Shown here: positions 1-8,900 of the stretch, piece by piece
Layout of the letters: the number at the start of each line of letters is the position of its first letter
Position numbering within the stretch: position 1 is the first letter of the stretch
NCBI RefSeq assembly: GCF_003585965.1
Contig: NZ_NRJF01000018.1
Location: 1 to 32,407, forward strand
Direction: 5' to 3'
Origin: Psittacicella gerlachiana
Lineage (GTDB): Bacteria; Pseudomonadota; Gammaproteobacteria; Enterobacterales; Psittacicellaceae
Length of the DNA: 32,407 nucleotides
Notes under the pieces: generated by a model
Databases searched by the model: none
The model's input: only the letters and a program-made list of their open reading frames with translations
Told to the model about the DNA's origin: nothing
Translations under genes and position numbers: made by a program

Positions 1-54
1 CCTCTATCGTGGTAATATGTATACTAAGAAGTTCTTAAATTTTTTCAAAGCTAA

Positions 55-90
55 TAGCAAATTTTTTTAGAGATTTGCTAATTTATTTTT
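55..90. terminator. Possible weak intrinsic terminator upstream of the glycosyltransferase
   Basis: TAGCAAAT (55-62) and ATTTGCTA (73-80) are perfect 8-nt complements around a 10-nt loop, followed on the plus strand by a T-rich run (82-90). This could end a gene lying left of the window. The stem is AT-rich, so it is weak. Confidence 0.35.
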
Positions 91-160
91 ATAAATTTGT
101 TAAGGCTTCTTGTTCACTTTCTATTAAAACTTTCATTAAAATTTTTTGCTTATCTAATTT

Positions 161-186
161 TAACTTTATGGTACAACCATAAGTTA
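161..186. other. Bulged inverted repeat in the leader of the glycosyltransferase gene
   Basis: TTATGGT (166-172) and ACCATAA (176-182) pair around a 3-nt loop. The stem extends as TAACT/AGTTA with one bulged T. It ends about 60 nt before the ATG at 248 and has no T-tail, so an mRNA structure or protein-binding site is more likely than a terminator. I see no convincing sigma-70 promoter in 1-247. Confidence 0.35.
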
Positions 187-247
187 AAGTTATAAAAAAC
201 ACAACAACTAATAATTAAAAACTCAGCTCTTATAGTGGAACTCGCAA

Positions 248-3200
248 ATGATATTTTCTCTTATCGTCTCTTGTGCAACAGACGACCAAATTCAAGATTT
301 ACCTATTTTAGTAGACTCATTACTAAATCAATATGACAGCGACGCAAAAAACTTTGAAGTTATTTTTGTTGTTGATAATTCTTTACCTGAAAATATAACT
401 CTTGTCGAACAACAAGTACAGCGTTTAAGCAAGTTTAATGCTCGTATGCTTGCTCAAGGGCAAGCTGGAGTAAGTGCAGCTCGTAATCTTGGTATCTTAA
501 ATGCCAAGGGAGATTGGTTAATTTTTGCTACGGCTAGCGACTTTTTTGATCAACATTTTTTATCAGAGTTAGCTCATGCAATTTATCTTTACCAAGGGAT
601 GGGGATGTTCTTTACTCGTATTCAAAGTTACAATCCAAAACATCCTCAACAACATAAGTATTATCACGATTTAGAAGGTACAGCTCCAAAGAATACGATC
701 GAGGTGGATCTCGATGATAATATGATCTTTGATTTAGGAGCGGTAAATAATCTGCAACGTTCAGCACGTAGAATTGCTTTTAATCGTAAAGTTTGTTTAG
801 AAAAAAATGTCTTATTCCGTGAAGATGTATTATTTGGTTCGGAAAAGATTTTCCACTTCCACTATCTCTATGCGTTAAAACAACTAGTAGAGGCGGGTGA
901 TCCTCGTTTCCATTTAGGATTTAAATCGGTTTATGTAAAAGGAGCTGTATTCCATACTCTACCTCCAGCAGTACGTAAAGATTTATTCTTTAGTAAAGCT
1001 AAATTTAAATCTCAAGATTTAATTTATGCCCAAACCGGTTATTTAGTGGCAGCTTATGAGTTAGCTCAAAGTTGTGAGTTTGATGTAAACTTTATTGTAG
1101 ATAACTTTACTCTGATCTCGCAATCATTGGTTTACGCTTTAGATTTTTCTCCAAGTTTAACTACTTACAATGCTCAAGTACGTAATGAGTTAATTGCCTT
1201 TGTCAATATTTTAAAAACTTGGATGCAATTAATTCGTGATGCGGGAGCAACGATTCAGTTTTTAGATACCGTAGCTAAAGATAACTTCTTTGTCCGTGTA
1301 AATGCTCAGCCTTATGCTTTATTCTTACAAGCTATAGCTTGTAATCCAAGTCGTTGTGATCAAGTAATTGATTTCTTAATGACCAAAAAACCAGATAATC
1401 AAGAGCAAGTAAGTGCACCAGCTACTCGCGTATATGAGGAAACTAATACCTTTAAGCGTGCTTTACAGTCAGTAGCCAATACTTTCCTTTCTTTATTTGG
1501 TTCAAAAACTCGTAAAGTAGAAGTAGTCGAGCTTTCAGAAAATTATGATCAAACTCCTTCTCAAGAGTTAGAAAAAAGTATCTCGAATGAAAAAGCTACT
1601 TATAGTCAAATTAATAAACAGTTAGTTAATAATGCGACAGAATTAGCTTATTTATACTATCGTAAACTTTATTATAAAAATAAAGAACCTTATTTAGCGA
1701 TAGTTACCAATATTCCGAATCGAGTATTAAGTTTTTTAGATTCTTTAGGTTTTAATCGTAAAAATTTAACTCGTAATATCACTTATAGGGTTTGTGGTCT
1801 TAATGTTGGACGTCAATTAATGCTTAATTTAAGTCTACTCAATGGAGCAGAGCGTAAAGCATTATTTGCTTTTTGTGAAAAGAACTATAAAAATAATTCT
1901 TTTTCCTACCTGCAACATAAAGGCTTAAAACGTTGGGCATTAAACTTTTTCTCTGATTTCCATGTGGCTCATAAAAATTATATTTTTTATCGTAAGCAAC
2001 AGGAACGTCAAACTCTAAGTTATTTAGAAAATATTTCTCAGTTATTAGGGAAGACGGCGAGTCAAGCAAGTGGTAATGAAGTAAAACTGGTGAACTCGTA
2101 TGAATTAGGCTATGAACTTGAGGAATTAGGTAACTATGAACTGAGTCAAGCTTTAAAAGAAAAATATGTATTACCTTTTGTTCATACCGAAGCTGAACTC
2201 TATAACGCTGAAGAAGATTTATATACCCAACTTAAAGAAAAAGCTACAGCTTTAGCGGCTCAAGCTAAATATGATGCTCAAGGGAATGATTTAAGTTGTC
2301 AAGATTCGGTTGAAAGCTTAAATTTACAAGTTCAACCTCATACTGAGACAAGTTCTACGAGCTCGGCAAGTACTGCAGCTAAAGAGGAATCTACAGCGCA
2401 AGCTGGAGAACAAGGAGAGAAAGCTTCTACAGCACAAGCTACTCAAACTCTAGAGAGCAAGGAAGTTACAAGTGATGGGGCAGAGCATAACCAAGTAAAC
2501 TCTGAGCAAGGAGAAGCGAGCGAATCTAAAGCTGAACTTGAGCAGACGACAACATCTCAAGCTCAAACTCAAGAAACTGAGGAAAGTGCAGGAGCAGAAA
2601 CTGTTTTAAGTACAGAGGGAGAGCAAAGCCATAAACTCGAGCAGATGCTTGAACAATTAGCTCCTGATACCGGAACGGTAGCAACATCGCAAGTTTTAGA
2701 AAATCTTGAACCGGAAACTCTAGAAGAGAATCTTTCGGCTGAAGCCTTAACTTCTGAAAATACCGAGCAGGCTACCGAAGTGGTAATTCCAACTAGTATT
2801 CACCTTAAAGATATTTTTGCACCACATCGTATTCGTGGTTTAAATCTAGGTGACTATGCAAGTGATTATCGTCCTTTAGCGGTAGAAGATTTAGGCACTG
2901 ATCCTTTAGATCATAATTTAGGGCATAGCTTAAACTATTACACTAAATTTGTAGGCTTAAACTCTTTAATTATTCCTTTATCCGAAGTACTTGATCGTAA
3001 AAACTTTAGTATGCGTTTACTTCCACCACGTTTCCCATTATTAGATATTATTGTGGTGGTAGATACCGTATGTACCGAGTTTAATCTTTCAAGTTTAACT
3101 AGCTTCCCAAATTTACGTCTGTTATTTACGGATGTAACTACTTATAAGTACTGGTTAGACTATATTAAGTACTATGCTGGAACTAAGAATGAACAAGTAA

Positions 3201-3289
3201 ACTATAAGTTATATTTACACCGTTATGATCACTGGCGTTTATTAACTCGTAGTTTTGTCTTAATTCGTAATAAAAATCAAGATAAATAA
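248..3289 (+). CDS. Family-2 glycosyltransferase-like protein with long low-complexity insert
   Basis: The first ~110 residues have the GT-A fold pattern of family 2 glycosyltransferases: an N-terminal beta strand (IFSLIVSC), an Asp in the FVVDNS strand (~43), and the segment G-x-S-A-A-R-N-x-G-I...G-D-W-L-I-F (~74-93). The place where family members have the metal-binding D-x-D-D reads T-A-S-D (95-98), so only the last Asp remains; activity or metal use may differ. Residues ~110-690 are mostly helical with no recognised domain. Residues ~688-845 are an E/S/T/Q/A-rich low-complexity insert. A compact, aromatic-rich C-terminal domain follows (~846-1013). A usual GT2 domain is 250-350 aa, so this protein is about three times longer. 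No signal peptide or clear membrane helix is visible. It most likely modifies surface polysaccharide or LPS, which is inference. The gene stands alone and is closed by a hairpin terminator. ATG at 248 has only a weak upstream GTGGAA. Confidence 0.6.
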   Translation: MIFSLIVSCATDDQIQDLPILVDSLLNQYDSDAKNFEVIFVVDNSLPENITLVEQQVQRLSKFNARMLAQGQAGVSAARNLGILNAKGDWLIFATASDFFDQHFLSELAHAIYLYQGMGMFFTRIQSYNPKHPQQHKYYHDLEGTAPKNTIEVDLDDNMIFDLGAVNNLQRSARRIAFNRKVCLEKNVLFREDVLFGSEKIFHFHYLYALKQLVEAGDPRFHLGFKSVYVKGAVFHTLPPAVRKDLFFSKAKFKSQDLIYAQTGYLVAAYELAQSCEFDVNFIVDNFTLISQSLVYALDFSPSLTTYNAQVRNELIAFVNILKTWMQLIRDAGATIQFLDTVAKDNFFVRVNAQPYALFLQAIACNPSRCDQVIDFLMTKKPDNQEQVSAPATRVYEETNTFKRALQSVANTFLSLFGSKTRKVEVVELSENYDQTPSQELEKSISNEKATYSQINKQLVNNATELAYLYYRKLYYKNKEPYLAIVTNIPNRVLSFLDSLGFNRKNLTRNITYRVCGLNVGRQLMLNLSLLNGAERKALFAFCEKNYKNNSFSYLQHKGLKRWALNFFSDFHVAHKNYIFYRKQQERQTLSYLENISQLLGKTASQASGNEVKLVNSYELGYELEELGNYELSQALKEKYVLPFVHTEAELYNAEEDLYTQLKEKATALAAQAKYDAQGNDLSCQDSVESLNLQVQPHTETSSTSSASTAAKEESTAQAGEQGEKASTAQATQTLESKEVTSDGAEHNQVNSEQGEASESKAELEQTTTSQAQTQETEESAGAETVLSTEGEQSHKLEQMLEQLAPDTGTVATSQVLENLEPETLEENLSAEALTSENTEQATEVVIPTSIHLKDIFAPHRIRGLNLGDYASDYRPLAVEDLGTDPLDHNLGHSLNYYTKFVGLNSLIIPLSEVLDRKNFSMRLLPPRFPLLDIIVVVDTVCTEFNLSSLTSFPNLRLLFTDVTTYKYWLDYIKYYAGTKNEQVNYKLYLHRYDHWRLLTRSFVLIRNKNQDK

Positions 3290-3294
3290 TCCAT

Positions 3295-3329
3295 AAGAGA
3301 GGAAGTTCTATACTTTCTCTCTTCTTTTT
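3295..3329 (+). terminator. Intrinsic terminator of the glycosyltransferase gene
   Basis: AAGAGAGGAAGT (3295-3306) pairs with ACTTTCTCTCTT (3312-3323), with one G-U, around a 5-nt loop. It is followed by C and a TTTTT run (3325-3329). It starts six bases after the stop codon. Confidence 0.8.
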
Positions 3330-3440
3330 ATGGATAAATTATTAGCTGGAATGAAACTTAAAAGTTTGATCTTTTATATTTTTAAGGTAGTTGTTAAGTT
3401 ATTACTATTACTCAAGCTACGATCAAGTTAAAAAATAAAA

Positions 3441-3476
3441 AAAAGTAGGTAAAGCTTAATCTTTACCTACTTTTTT
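3441..3476. terminator. Bidirectional intrinsic terminator between convergent genes
   Basis: AAAAGTAGGTAAAG (3441-3454) and CTTTACCTACTTTT (3461-3474) form a perfect 14-bp stem with a 6-nt loop. It is flanked by T-runs on the plus strand and by A-runs (T on the minus strand) on the other side. It ends the esterase gene on the minus strand and backs up the glycosyltransferase terminator. Confidence 0.85.
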
Positions 3477-3487
3477 ATGAGCTTAAA

Positions 3488-4756
3488 TTATTTTTTTAAG
3501 CTTGGTTGAGGATTACGTTGACTAAATAACCAGTCTTGAATCGCCGGAATATCATAGCTAATTGCCCAAGTACCTATATGAGCAGTACCAGGACCTTGAG
3601 TAGTTGCGTTAACTTGTGCTGGTAGGGTATTAGATTCAACATACATAAGGTGAATATTACCACCTTTAGCTAAGAGACTATTTACAGCTTGATTAAATTG
3701 ACTAGTTGTATCCTGTCCATTAACTTCAGCAGTTTCGATTTTTGCTCCCGCTTGTTCAAGAACCGGAATCATTTGCTGCCATGTAGGGTATGCTTTTGGA
3801 TCATCTTTACTAATAAAGATAAACATTTTATTTTGTGCCATAGGAGCAACTTGTTTAGCTTCCCATTGACTTGCCACATGGTAGCTAGCAGCTAAGAAAT
3901 GAGGGTGAGTTATATTTAGAGCATACTCAAACATGCCTCCACCTGATTGTCCGGTAGCATAGATACGAGCTGGATCTATATTGTATTGTGAACTTAAAGC
4001 CGTAATTAAATCGATAATAGCATTGATGTTCTTGGTTGGGATTTCATAACCATCAGTAACAATTTTATCACTAAATTGTGGAGCAAGAACAAATGCTGGA
4101 TGTTTAGCTTGGCTTTCAGGAGTTGCCCAAGCTGTTGCTCCATTTCCCTGATAAAGAGTAGCTTTTATGTAGTCAGAAGTAACCCCAGCGTCATGGATAA
4201 ACATCACTAAAGGATATTGCTCTTGAGGATTATAGTTTTTTGGTACATAAAGATTATAGTTAATGGTAGTACCATCTTTATCAGTAAAGCTTAATTGAGC
4301 AAAGTCATCAGCGACAAGGTTTACTTGATTAGTTGCTACTTTTGTTGTTGGAGCAAGAGATTTTCCTTGAGCATCAACAATAGCATTAACTTGAGTAACT
4401 TCTACCGGAATATATTTTGCTTGTGGTGGTTGACGATTTTCTTTAGTGATTAACCAAGCATCAGCATCTTCAGGGTTCATTTTTATAATGACATAATTCC
4501 CCTGAGTAGCTTTACTTTTTATATCACTACTACTTGCAACATATACTTCTTCAATGTTACGGTTTTTTACTTTAAAATCTGCAAGATTAATGTTACTTGC
4601 ATCGAGTTTTTCATCATATTTTACTACTGCATAGGTTACTCTTTGTCCTACGCCCATAGGTACAGAAACAGAAGTTACTTCTGCGATGTTAGCAAGAGCT
4701 GTAGTACTAGTAAATAGCCCTAAGCTCAGACAAGTAAGAATAAATTTCTTTTTCAT
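3488..4756 (-). CDS. Secreted alpha/beta-hydrolase esterase with N-terminal Ig-like domain
   Basis: This is a 422-aa exported hydrolase. Residues 1-22 are a Sec signal peptide (MKKK, hydrophobic core, ALA|NI cleavage site), so the enzyme should act in the periplasm or outside the cell. Residues ~25-150 resemble the all-beta Ig-like N-terminal domain found in some esterases. The catalytic domain (~155-412) has LVMFIHDAG (oxyanion strand, ~183-191), the nucleophile elbow G-Q-S-G-G-G (269-274, Ser271), a likely acid in SKDDP (~318-319), and the catalytic His in T-A-H-I-G-T-W (His393). This is the pattern of PHB-depolymerase/carboxylesterase-like hydrolases that cut esters of acyl or phenolic groups. 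The substrate cannot be told from sequence. The gene has its own promoter with a palindrome at the predicted start site, and it diverges from the nuclease gene. No clear Shine-Dalgarno is visible before the ATG. Confidence 0.75.
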   Translation of the reverse strand: MKKKFILTCLSLGLFTSTTALANIAEVTSVSVPMGVGQRVTYAVVKYDEKLDASNINLADFKVKNRNIEEVYVASSSDIKSKATQGNYVIIKMNPEDADAWLITKENRQPPQAKYIPVEVTQVNAIVDAQGKSLAPTTKVATNQVNLVADDFAQLSFTDKDGTTINYNLYVPKNYNPQEQYPLVMFIHDAGVTSDYIKATLYQGNGATAWATPESQAKHPAFVLAPQFSDKIVTDGYEIPTKNINAIIDLITALSSQYNIDPARIYATGQSGGGMFEYALNITHPHFLAASYHVASQWEAKQVAPMAQNKMFIFISKDDPKAYPTWQQMIPVLEQAGAKIETAEVNGQDTTSQFNQAVNSLLAKGGNIHLMYVESNTLPAQVNATTQGPGTAHIGTWAISYDIPAIQDWLFSQRNPQPSLKK

Positions 4757-4788
4757 GTTGTTTTTTTAAGAGTAAATAAATATAAATA

Positions 4789-4803
4789 ATAGGCAGTGCC
4801 TAT
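4789..4803. promoter_or_regulatory. Perfect 15-bp palindrome over the esterase transcription start (operator candidate)
   Basis: ATAGGCA-G-TGCCTAT is a perfect inverted repeat. It lies directly downstream of the minus-strand -10 element (4809-4814), over the predicted start site at about 4800. A repressor bound here would block the esterase promoter. It could instead form a 5'-end mRNA hairpin. The regulator is unknown. Confidence 0.5.
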
Positions 4804-4806
4804 GCT

Positions 4807-4836
4807 ATTTTATAGAGATGATTTTTTTAATTTCAA
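4807..4836 (-). promoter_or_regulatory. Sigma-70 promoter of the esterase gene
   Basis: On the minus strand, TTGAAA (4836-4831) and TATAAA (4814-4809, within TATAAAAT) are 16 nt apart. The start codon lies about 45 nt downstream of the predicted start site. Confidence 0.6.
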
Positions 4837-5001
4837 ATGGATTGATAACTAAAATTATAACATTAGGTTAATTCTTAATAAGCTAATGAGTTTTTTCCTT
4901 AAAGTTATGGAAAAGAGTAGATTCTTTTATAAAGAAATTTTGTTTTTTTAGAGTATTTATTTTAACTTGGCATATACTTGCAAAGAGAGAAAAGCTTAGC
5001 C

Positions 5002-5028
5002 TTGTAAAGTACAGGAGTTTGTTATAAT
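5002..5028 (+). promoter_or_regulatory. Promoter of the thermonuclease gene (extended -10)
   Basis: TGTTATAAT (5020-5028) is a full extended -10 element. A TTGTAA at 5002-5007 may act as a short-spaced -35 (15 nt). AAGGAAG (5056-5062) is the Shine-Dalgarno, 5 nt before the ATG at 5068. Confidence 0.65.
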
Positions 5029-5067
5029 AAGAGAGTTTTATTTTTTTAAAGAAAGAAGGAAGAAAAA

Positions 5068-5901
5068 ATGGCAAGGAAGAAAAAGGCAGGAGTTTTGACC
5101 ACGATTATTGCTGTGGTTTGGGGAATAGCTTGGTTTATTGTTGATCAGACTTTAGCTAAGGATTCTAAGAATACTACTAGTCAAGTAAGTCAAACTAGTA
5201 GCAAGCAACAAGCAAGCAAGACTAGTTCGACTAAGGAACAAGAGTCAAGCAGTTCGCAGGTTGAGCAAAGTGGAGAAATATATCTCAACACTAGAGGTCA
5301 TGAAGATGATAATCCTTGTATGGTGCAAACTAAAGGACGCACTTCAAAAAAATCTTATGCAGATTCTCCGGTGCAAATTTGTCGTCTCGAACATTTACCT
5401 TTAACCGAAAATGCTAAGGTTTCTGCGAGTAGCATTATTAATTATAATCTTGCTACTTGTAAGGTAAGTGCGGTACACGATGGAGATACCGTTCATTGTC
5501 GTTTAACCTCTAATCCAAAAAATGATATAAAAATTCGTTTGCTGGGCATAGATGCTCCGGAAACTAAACAAATTTATGGGAAGCAATCTACCGAGTTTTT
5601 AAGAAAGTTAATTCTTGGTAAAGATATTGCTCTTTATACTACAGGTTTAGATGTATATAAGCGTTACTTAGGTACTTTATATTTACAAGAAGGCTCAGAG
5701 TTTCTTAATGTAAATCAGTATATGGTAGCAACTGGAAATGCTTGGGTATATAACTATAGCAATAAAAGTTCGCAAATGTATAAAGTTTATACGCAAGTAA
5801 GTAAAACTGCTCAACAGCAACAATTAGGCTTATGGAATCCACAATATTATAAAAATGGTAAGGGACCACAAGAGCCTAAAGTTTGGCGTGAAAGAAAATA
5901 A
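5068..5901 (+). CDS. Membrane-anchored staphylococcal-nuclease-like (thermonuclease) protein
   Basis: This 277-aa protein starts with a basic stretch (MARKKK) and one hydrophobic helix (~8-26), best read as an uncleaved anchor or signal. A Ser/Thr/Gln/Lys-rich linker follows (~30-70). The C-terminal half is an SNase domain (~128-258): V-H-D-G-D-T (Asp138, Asp140), I-R-L-L-G-I-D-A-P-E (Arg157, Asp162, Glu165), Y-G-K-Q (~170-173) and Y-K-R-Y-L-G (Arg199). The Arg/Glu/Arg catalytic set of staphylococcal nuclease is therefore present, and calcium-dependent cutting of DNA or RNA is expected. Four cysteines (84, 105, 131, 144) could form disulfides, which suits a periplasmic place. The function may be nucleic-acid scavenging or defence against foreign DNA; nothing nearby decides this. 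A strong Shine-Dalgarno supports the start. The gene ends at a palindrome shared with the converging channel gene. Confidence 0.85.
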   Translation: MARKKKAGVLTTIIAVVWGIAWFIVDQTLAKDSKNTTSQVSQTSSKQQASKTSSTKEQESSSSQVEQSGEIYLNTRGHEDDNPCMVQTKGRTSKKSYADSPVQICRLEHLPLTENAKVSASSIINYNLATCKVSAVHDGDTVHCRLTSNPKNDIKIRLLGIDAPETKQIYGKQSTEFLRKLILGKDIALYTTGLDVYKRYLGTLYLQEGSEFLNVNQYMVATGNAWVYNYSNKSSQMYKVYTQVSKTAQQQQLGLWNPQYYKNGKGPQEPKVWRERK

Positions 5902-5904
5902 AAC

Positions 5905-5936
5905 TAAAGCTCTCTAGAAATTTCTAGAGAGCTTTA
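5905..5936. terminator. 32-bp perfect palindrome, shared terminator of convergent genes
   Basis: TAAAGCTCTCTAGAAA (5905-5920) is followed at once by its exact reverse complement (5921-5936). In RNA this folds to a long stem with a minimal loop. The minus-strand side has the better T-rich tail (TTTAGTTTTATTTT), so it serves the channel gene best, but it also follows the nuclease stop by 3 nt. Confidence 0.75.
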
Positions 5937-5946
5937 AGTTTATAAT

Positions 5947-8900
5947 TTATGCTTTATCCATGAGATTTTCGCTTTCGATTTTTACATCAACCCCTGAACC
6001 ATTTTTAATATAAACATCTAATTGGTTAAAGGCGATATCTATGCCACGTTCTTCACATAAACGAGCAATAGTGCGATTGATATCATGGGTAGTAGGTACA
6101 CGATCTCCCAAAGCAGAGACATGGCAACGTAAAACAAAGTTTAAAGTAGAAGCACCAAAGTCCGAGAAGTAACAAGTTGGCGGGAATTGTGCCAGTACTT
6201 TCGGAGAAGAATTTGCTGCTTCTAATAGAGTTTCAGTTACTTTATCGACATCAGAACCATAAGCTACCCCGATATTAAATACGAGACGGGTACGAGCTTC
6301 GGTGAGAGTCCAGTTAGTAAAGGAACCGGTAACAAAGGTTTTATTTGGAATGACAATTTCTTTATTATCTGAATCGGTAATCGTAGTTGCACGAATACGA
6401 ATAGATTTAATTGTTCCTGAAGTTCCACCTATAGTAATGTAATCACCAATACGAATTGGACGTTCAAAGAGAATAATAAAACCTGCGACAAAGTTAGTAA
6501 AGATTTCTTGTAAACCAAACCCTAAACCAACTAAGAGAGCTGAAAGTAACCATTGGAGTTTAGACCAACTTAAACCTAGAGTCCCTACTGCCACTGAGAA
6601 GCCTAAAGCAAAAAGGAAGTAAGCACTAATGGTTTGGATTGCATAAGGTAAACCATCAGAGAAACGAATTTTTGCGAAGACAAAAATATCGAGTAAGGTT
6701 TTTAAGTTTTTCCAAATAAAGTAAGTTACAAGAATAGAGATTAAAGCTTTAAGGGCGTTGAGTAATGTAATATTTTGTACTGTACCTGCTTGCACTCCTG
6801 CAACTTGCCAAATGGTAACTTGATCTAAGTAGTTAATAACGCTCACTAAGTCTGCCCACACAAGGTAGAAAATAATTAGACCTATGGTCCAAGAGAGTAG
6901 ATTTGACAGACGACGATAATCGATAAAGTTACTAAAGTAAGCTTCACGTCGAGCATTAAATACCGCAATTGCATGTTCTCTTTGTTTTGCAAACACATTT
7001 GTAGGTTCATTGCCGGTAGCATATTGCACATCATCATAGTCATCAGCAATGAGTTTTACTTTTGGTTGAGCTTGACGAGCATTGAAAAGATTAAATACTG
7101 CTAACTCACGTTGTAAAATTCTTGTAACAAGAATAATAATGACAATACCATAGTAACTATAGAGAATATGCTGTAAGATTACCGTGGTCGTATTTAAGAA
7201 GCCATTTAGTACCATTATTAATAATACTAATGGAACGAGCCATAAAATACAAATTCCTAGTTTATATTTATAATCTAGATAACCATGACTCTTACGATAG
7301 TTAGCATTCATATTTCTTGTATACTTAATTAGCATAATTAAAGTATATAAGAAAGCTAAAGCATACAGAGTTTGTCCAATAATATTTTCAGACGGAGTAA
7401 CCGTAGGGTGAAGATTAAAGTACATAATATTCACGAAAATAAAGATTGGAATTGCGGTAATTTGTAAGAGTGTACGTAAGCTATTAGTAAAGAGTGCAGC
7501 TTTTACAAATTGTTGTTTTACCGGAGCATCAGGTAGATCTATATACTTATCTGCTTCCACTACTTTTTCTTTACGAGTAGTAGGATCAAGGACTAAAGTT
7601 GAGCTTACACCCACTACTTGCTCAGCTACCGGAGTAACATAAGCTACTTGTGGATCATAAAGTTTTGGTTCATGGGTAGTATAGCCTTCATTACGTTCAA
7701 AATCAGCAATAAAGTTTAAGCGTTCTTCAATAAAGGTTTTATCACTAATTGCCGCTACTTGAGAACTTGTAAAAATTTGTAAGGGTGTAAATTTAATGCG
7801 TGGTTGAATACTATGCGTTGATTCATCTAAAAGTTCTTGATCTTTATTATCAACTTTAGCATAGAAAGAACCTAAAGGACTAAAGTGACTATTTAATACT
7901 CCACCTGGACGTAAAAGGTTCAGAGTGAAGTTTAAGAACATTAAGAAGATAAAAGTGTAACCAAAGTAATCTATAACATAGCTAGTATCACGGAAAACAC
8001 TATTGAAGATAATTAAAACTATCCCACCCCAAATAAAGGATTTATAGATACTTGCTAATAAGGTTAGACCTATAGCTAAAGGAGTAACCGCAAAGCCATC
8101 AGTTTTACGATTATTTACACGATTACGTAGTACTTCTAATTGCCCAATAATGCGATTTGACTGTCCATAAATAGTAAAACCAAGAATAATCGAAATAATG
8201 CCGATAATATAGAAGTAAATTGAACCAAAAGTAATGGTAAACTGTTGCTTAATGTAATCTAGTTGATTTAAAGTCCCATACCAGAAATTATGAATCCAGT
8301 CTTTATTTACTGGAGGCGTAGTACGGACAAAGAAGTCCTGTTGGTTTAACTTGTCGTCGATGGCATTAATCGTTTGCACGAGTTTATTTTGAATATTTTC
8401 TACTTTAGTTGCTTCAACGATAACTTGATTTAACAGTTTTAAGTTTTGAGCTACCAGTTCACTACGCTGGGTAATAAGATCTTGAAGATTAGCTCTTTCT
8501 TGTGCACTTAAAGTTACTTTATTCTCTTGTTCTAATTTACTAATATAGTTAGTAGGATTAGCAATTTGTTGTTGCAGAGCAAGCAGTTGAAAGTTTTGTA
8601 CTTGGAGATTATTGATCTTGCTAGTGTAACTTTCAATTTCGCCAATATTAGGTAAGAAGCTCTTTTGTTGGTTAATAAGAACATTTAACTCTAAAGTCCC
8701 TTTTAAAACCGAAATTTGCGTATCTATGGTATTAGATACTTGTTGAGCTATATCTAATTCGGAATTTCTTTGTTGAATCAGGAAGCTAATTTGTGCTTGC
8801 TGTTCATTTAATTGTTCGAGTTGATTTACCAATTCACGATTTATTTTTGCTTGTTGTAAATATAGTGGTGAGTCTTGGTTTTTACTTGCTTGGCTGTCTA

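Noticed and set aside
4883-5074. Minus-strand 63-aa open frame between the esterase and nuclease
   Set aside because: It overlaps the nuclease promoter, Shine-Dalgarno and start codon, and its Phe/Lys/Ser-rich translation reflects AT-rich DNA.
5466-5474. AAGTGCGGT, identical to the Haemophilus-type DNA uptake signal core
   Set aside because: I noticed only this copy in 32 kb, inside a coding region. Uptake signals occur about once per kilobase or two in competent Pasteurellaceae, so a single hit is likely chance.
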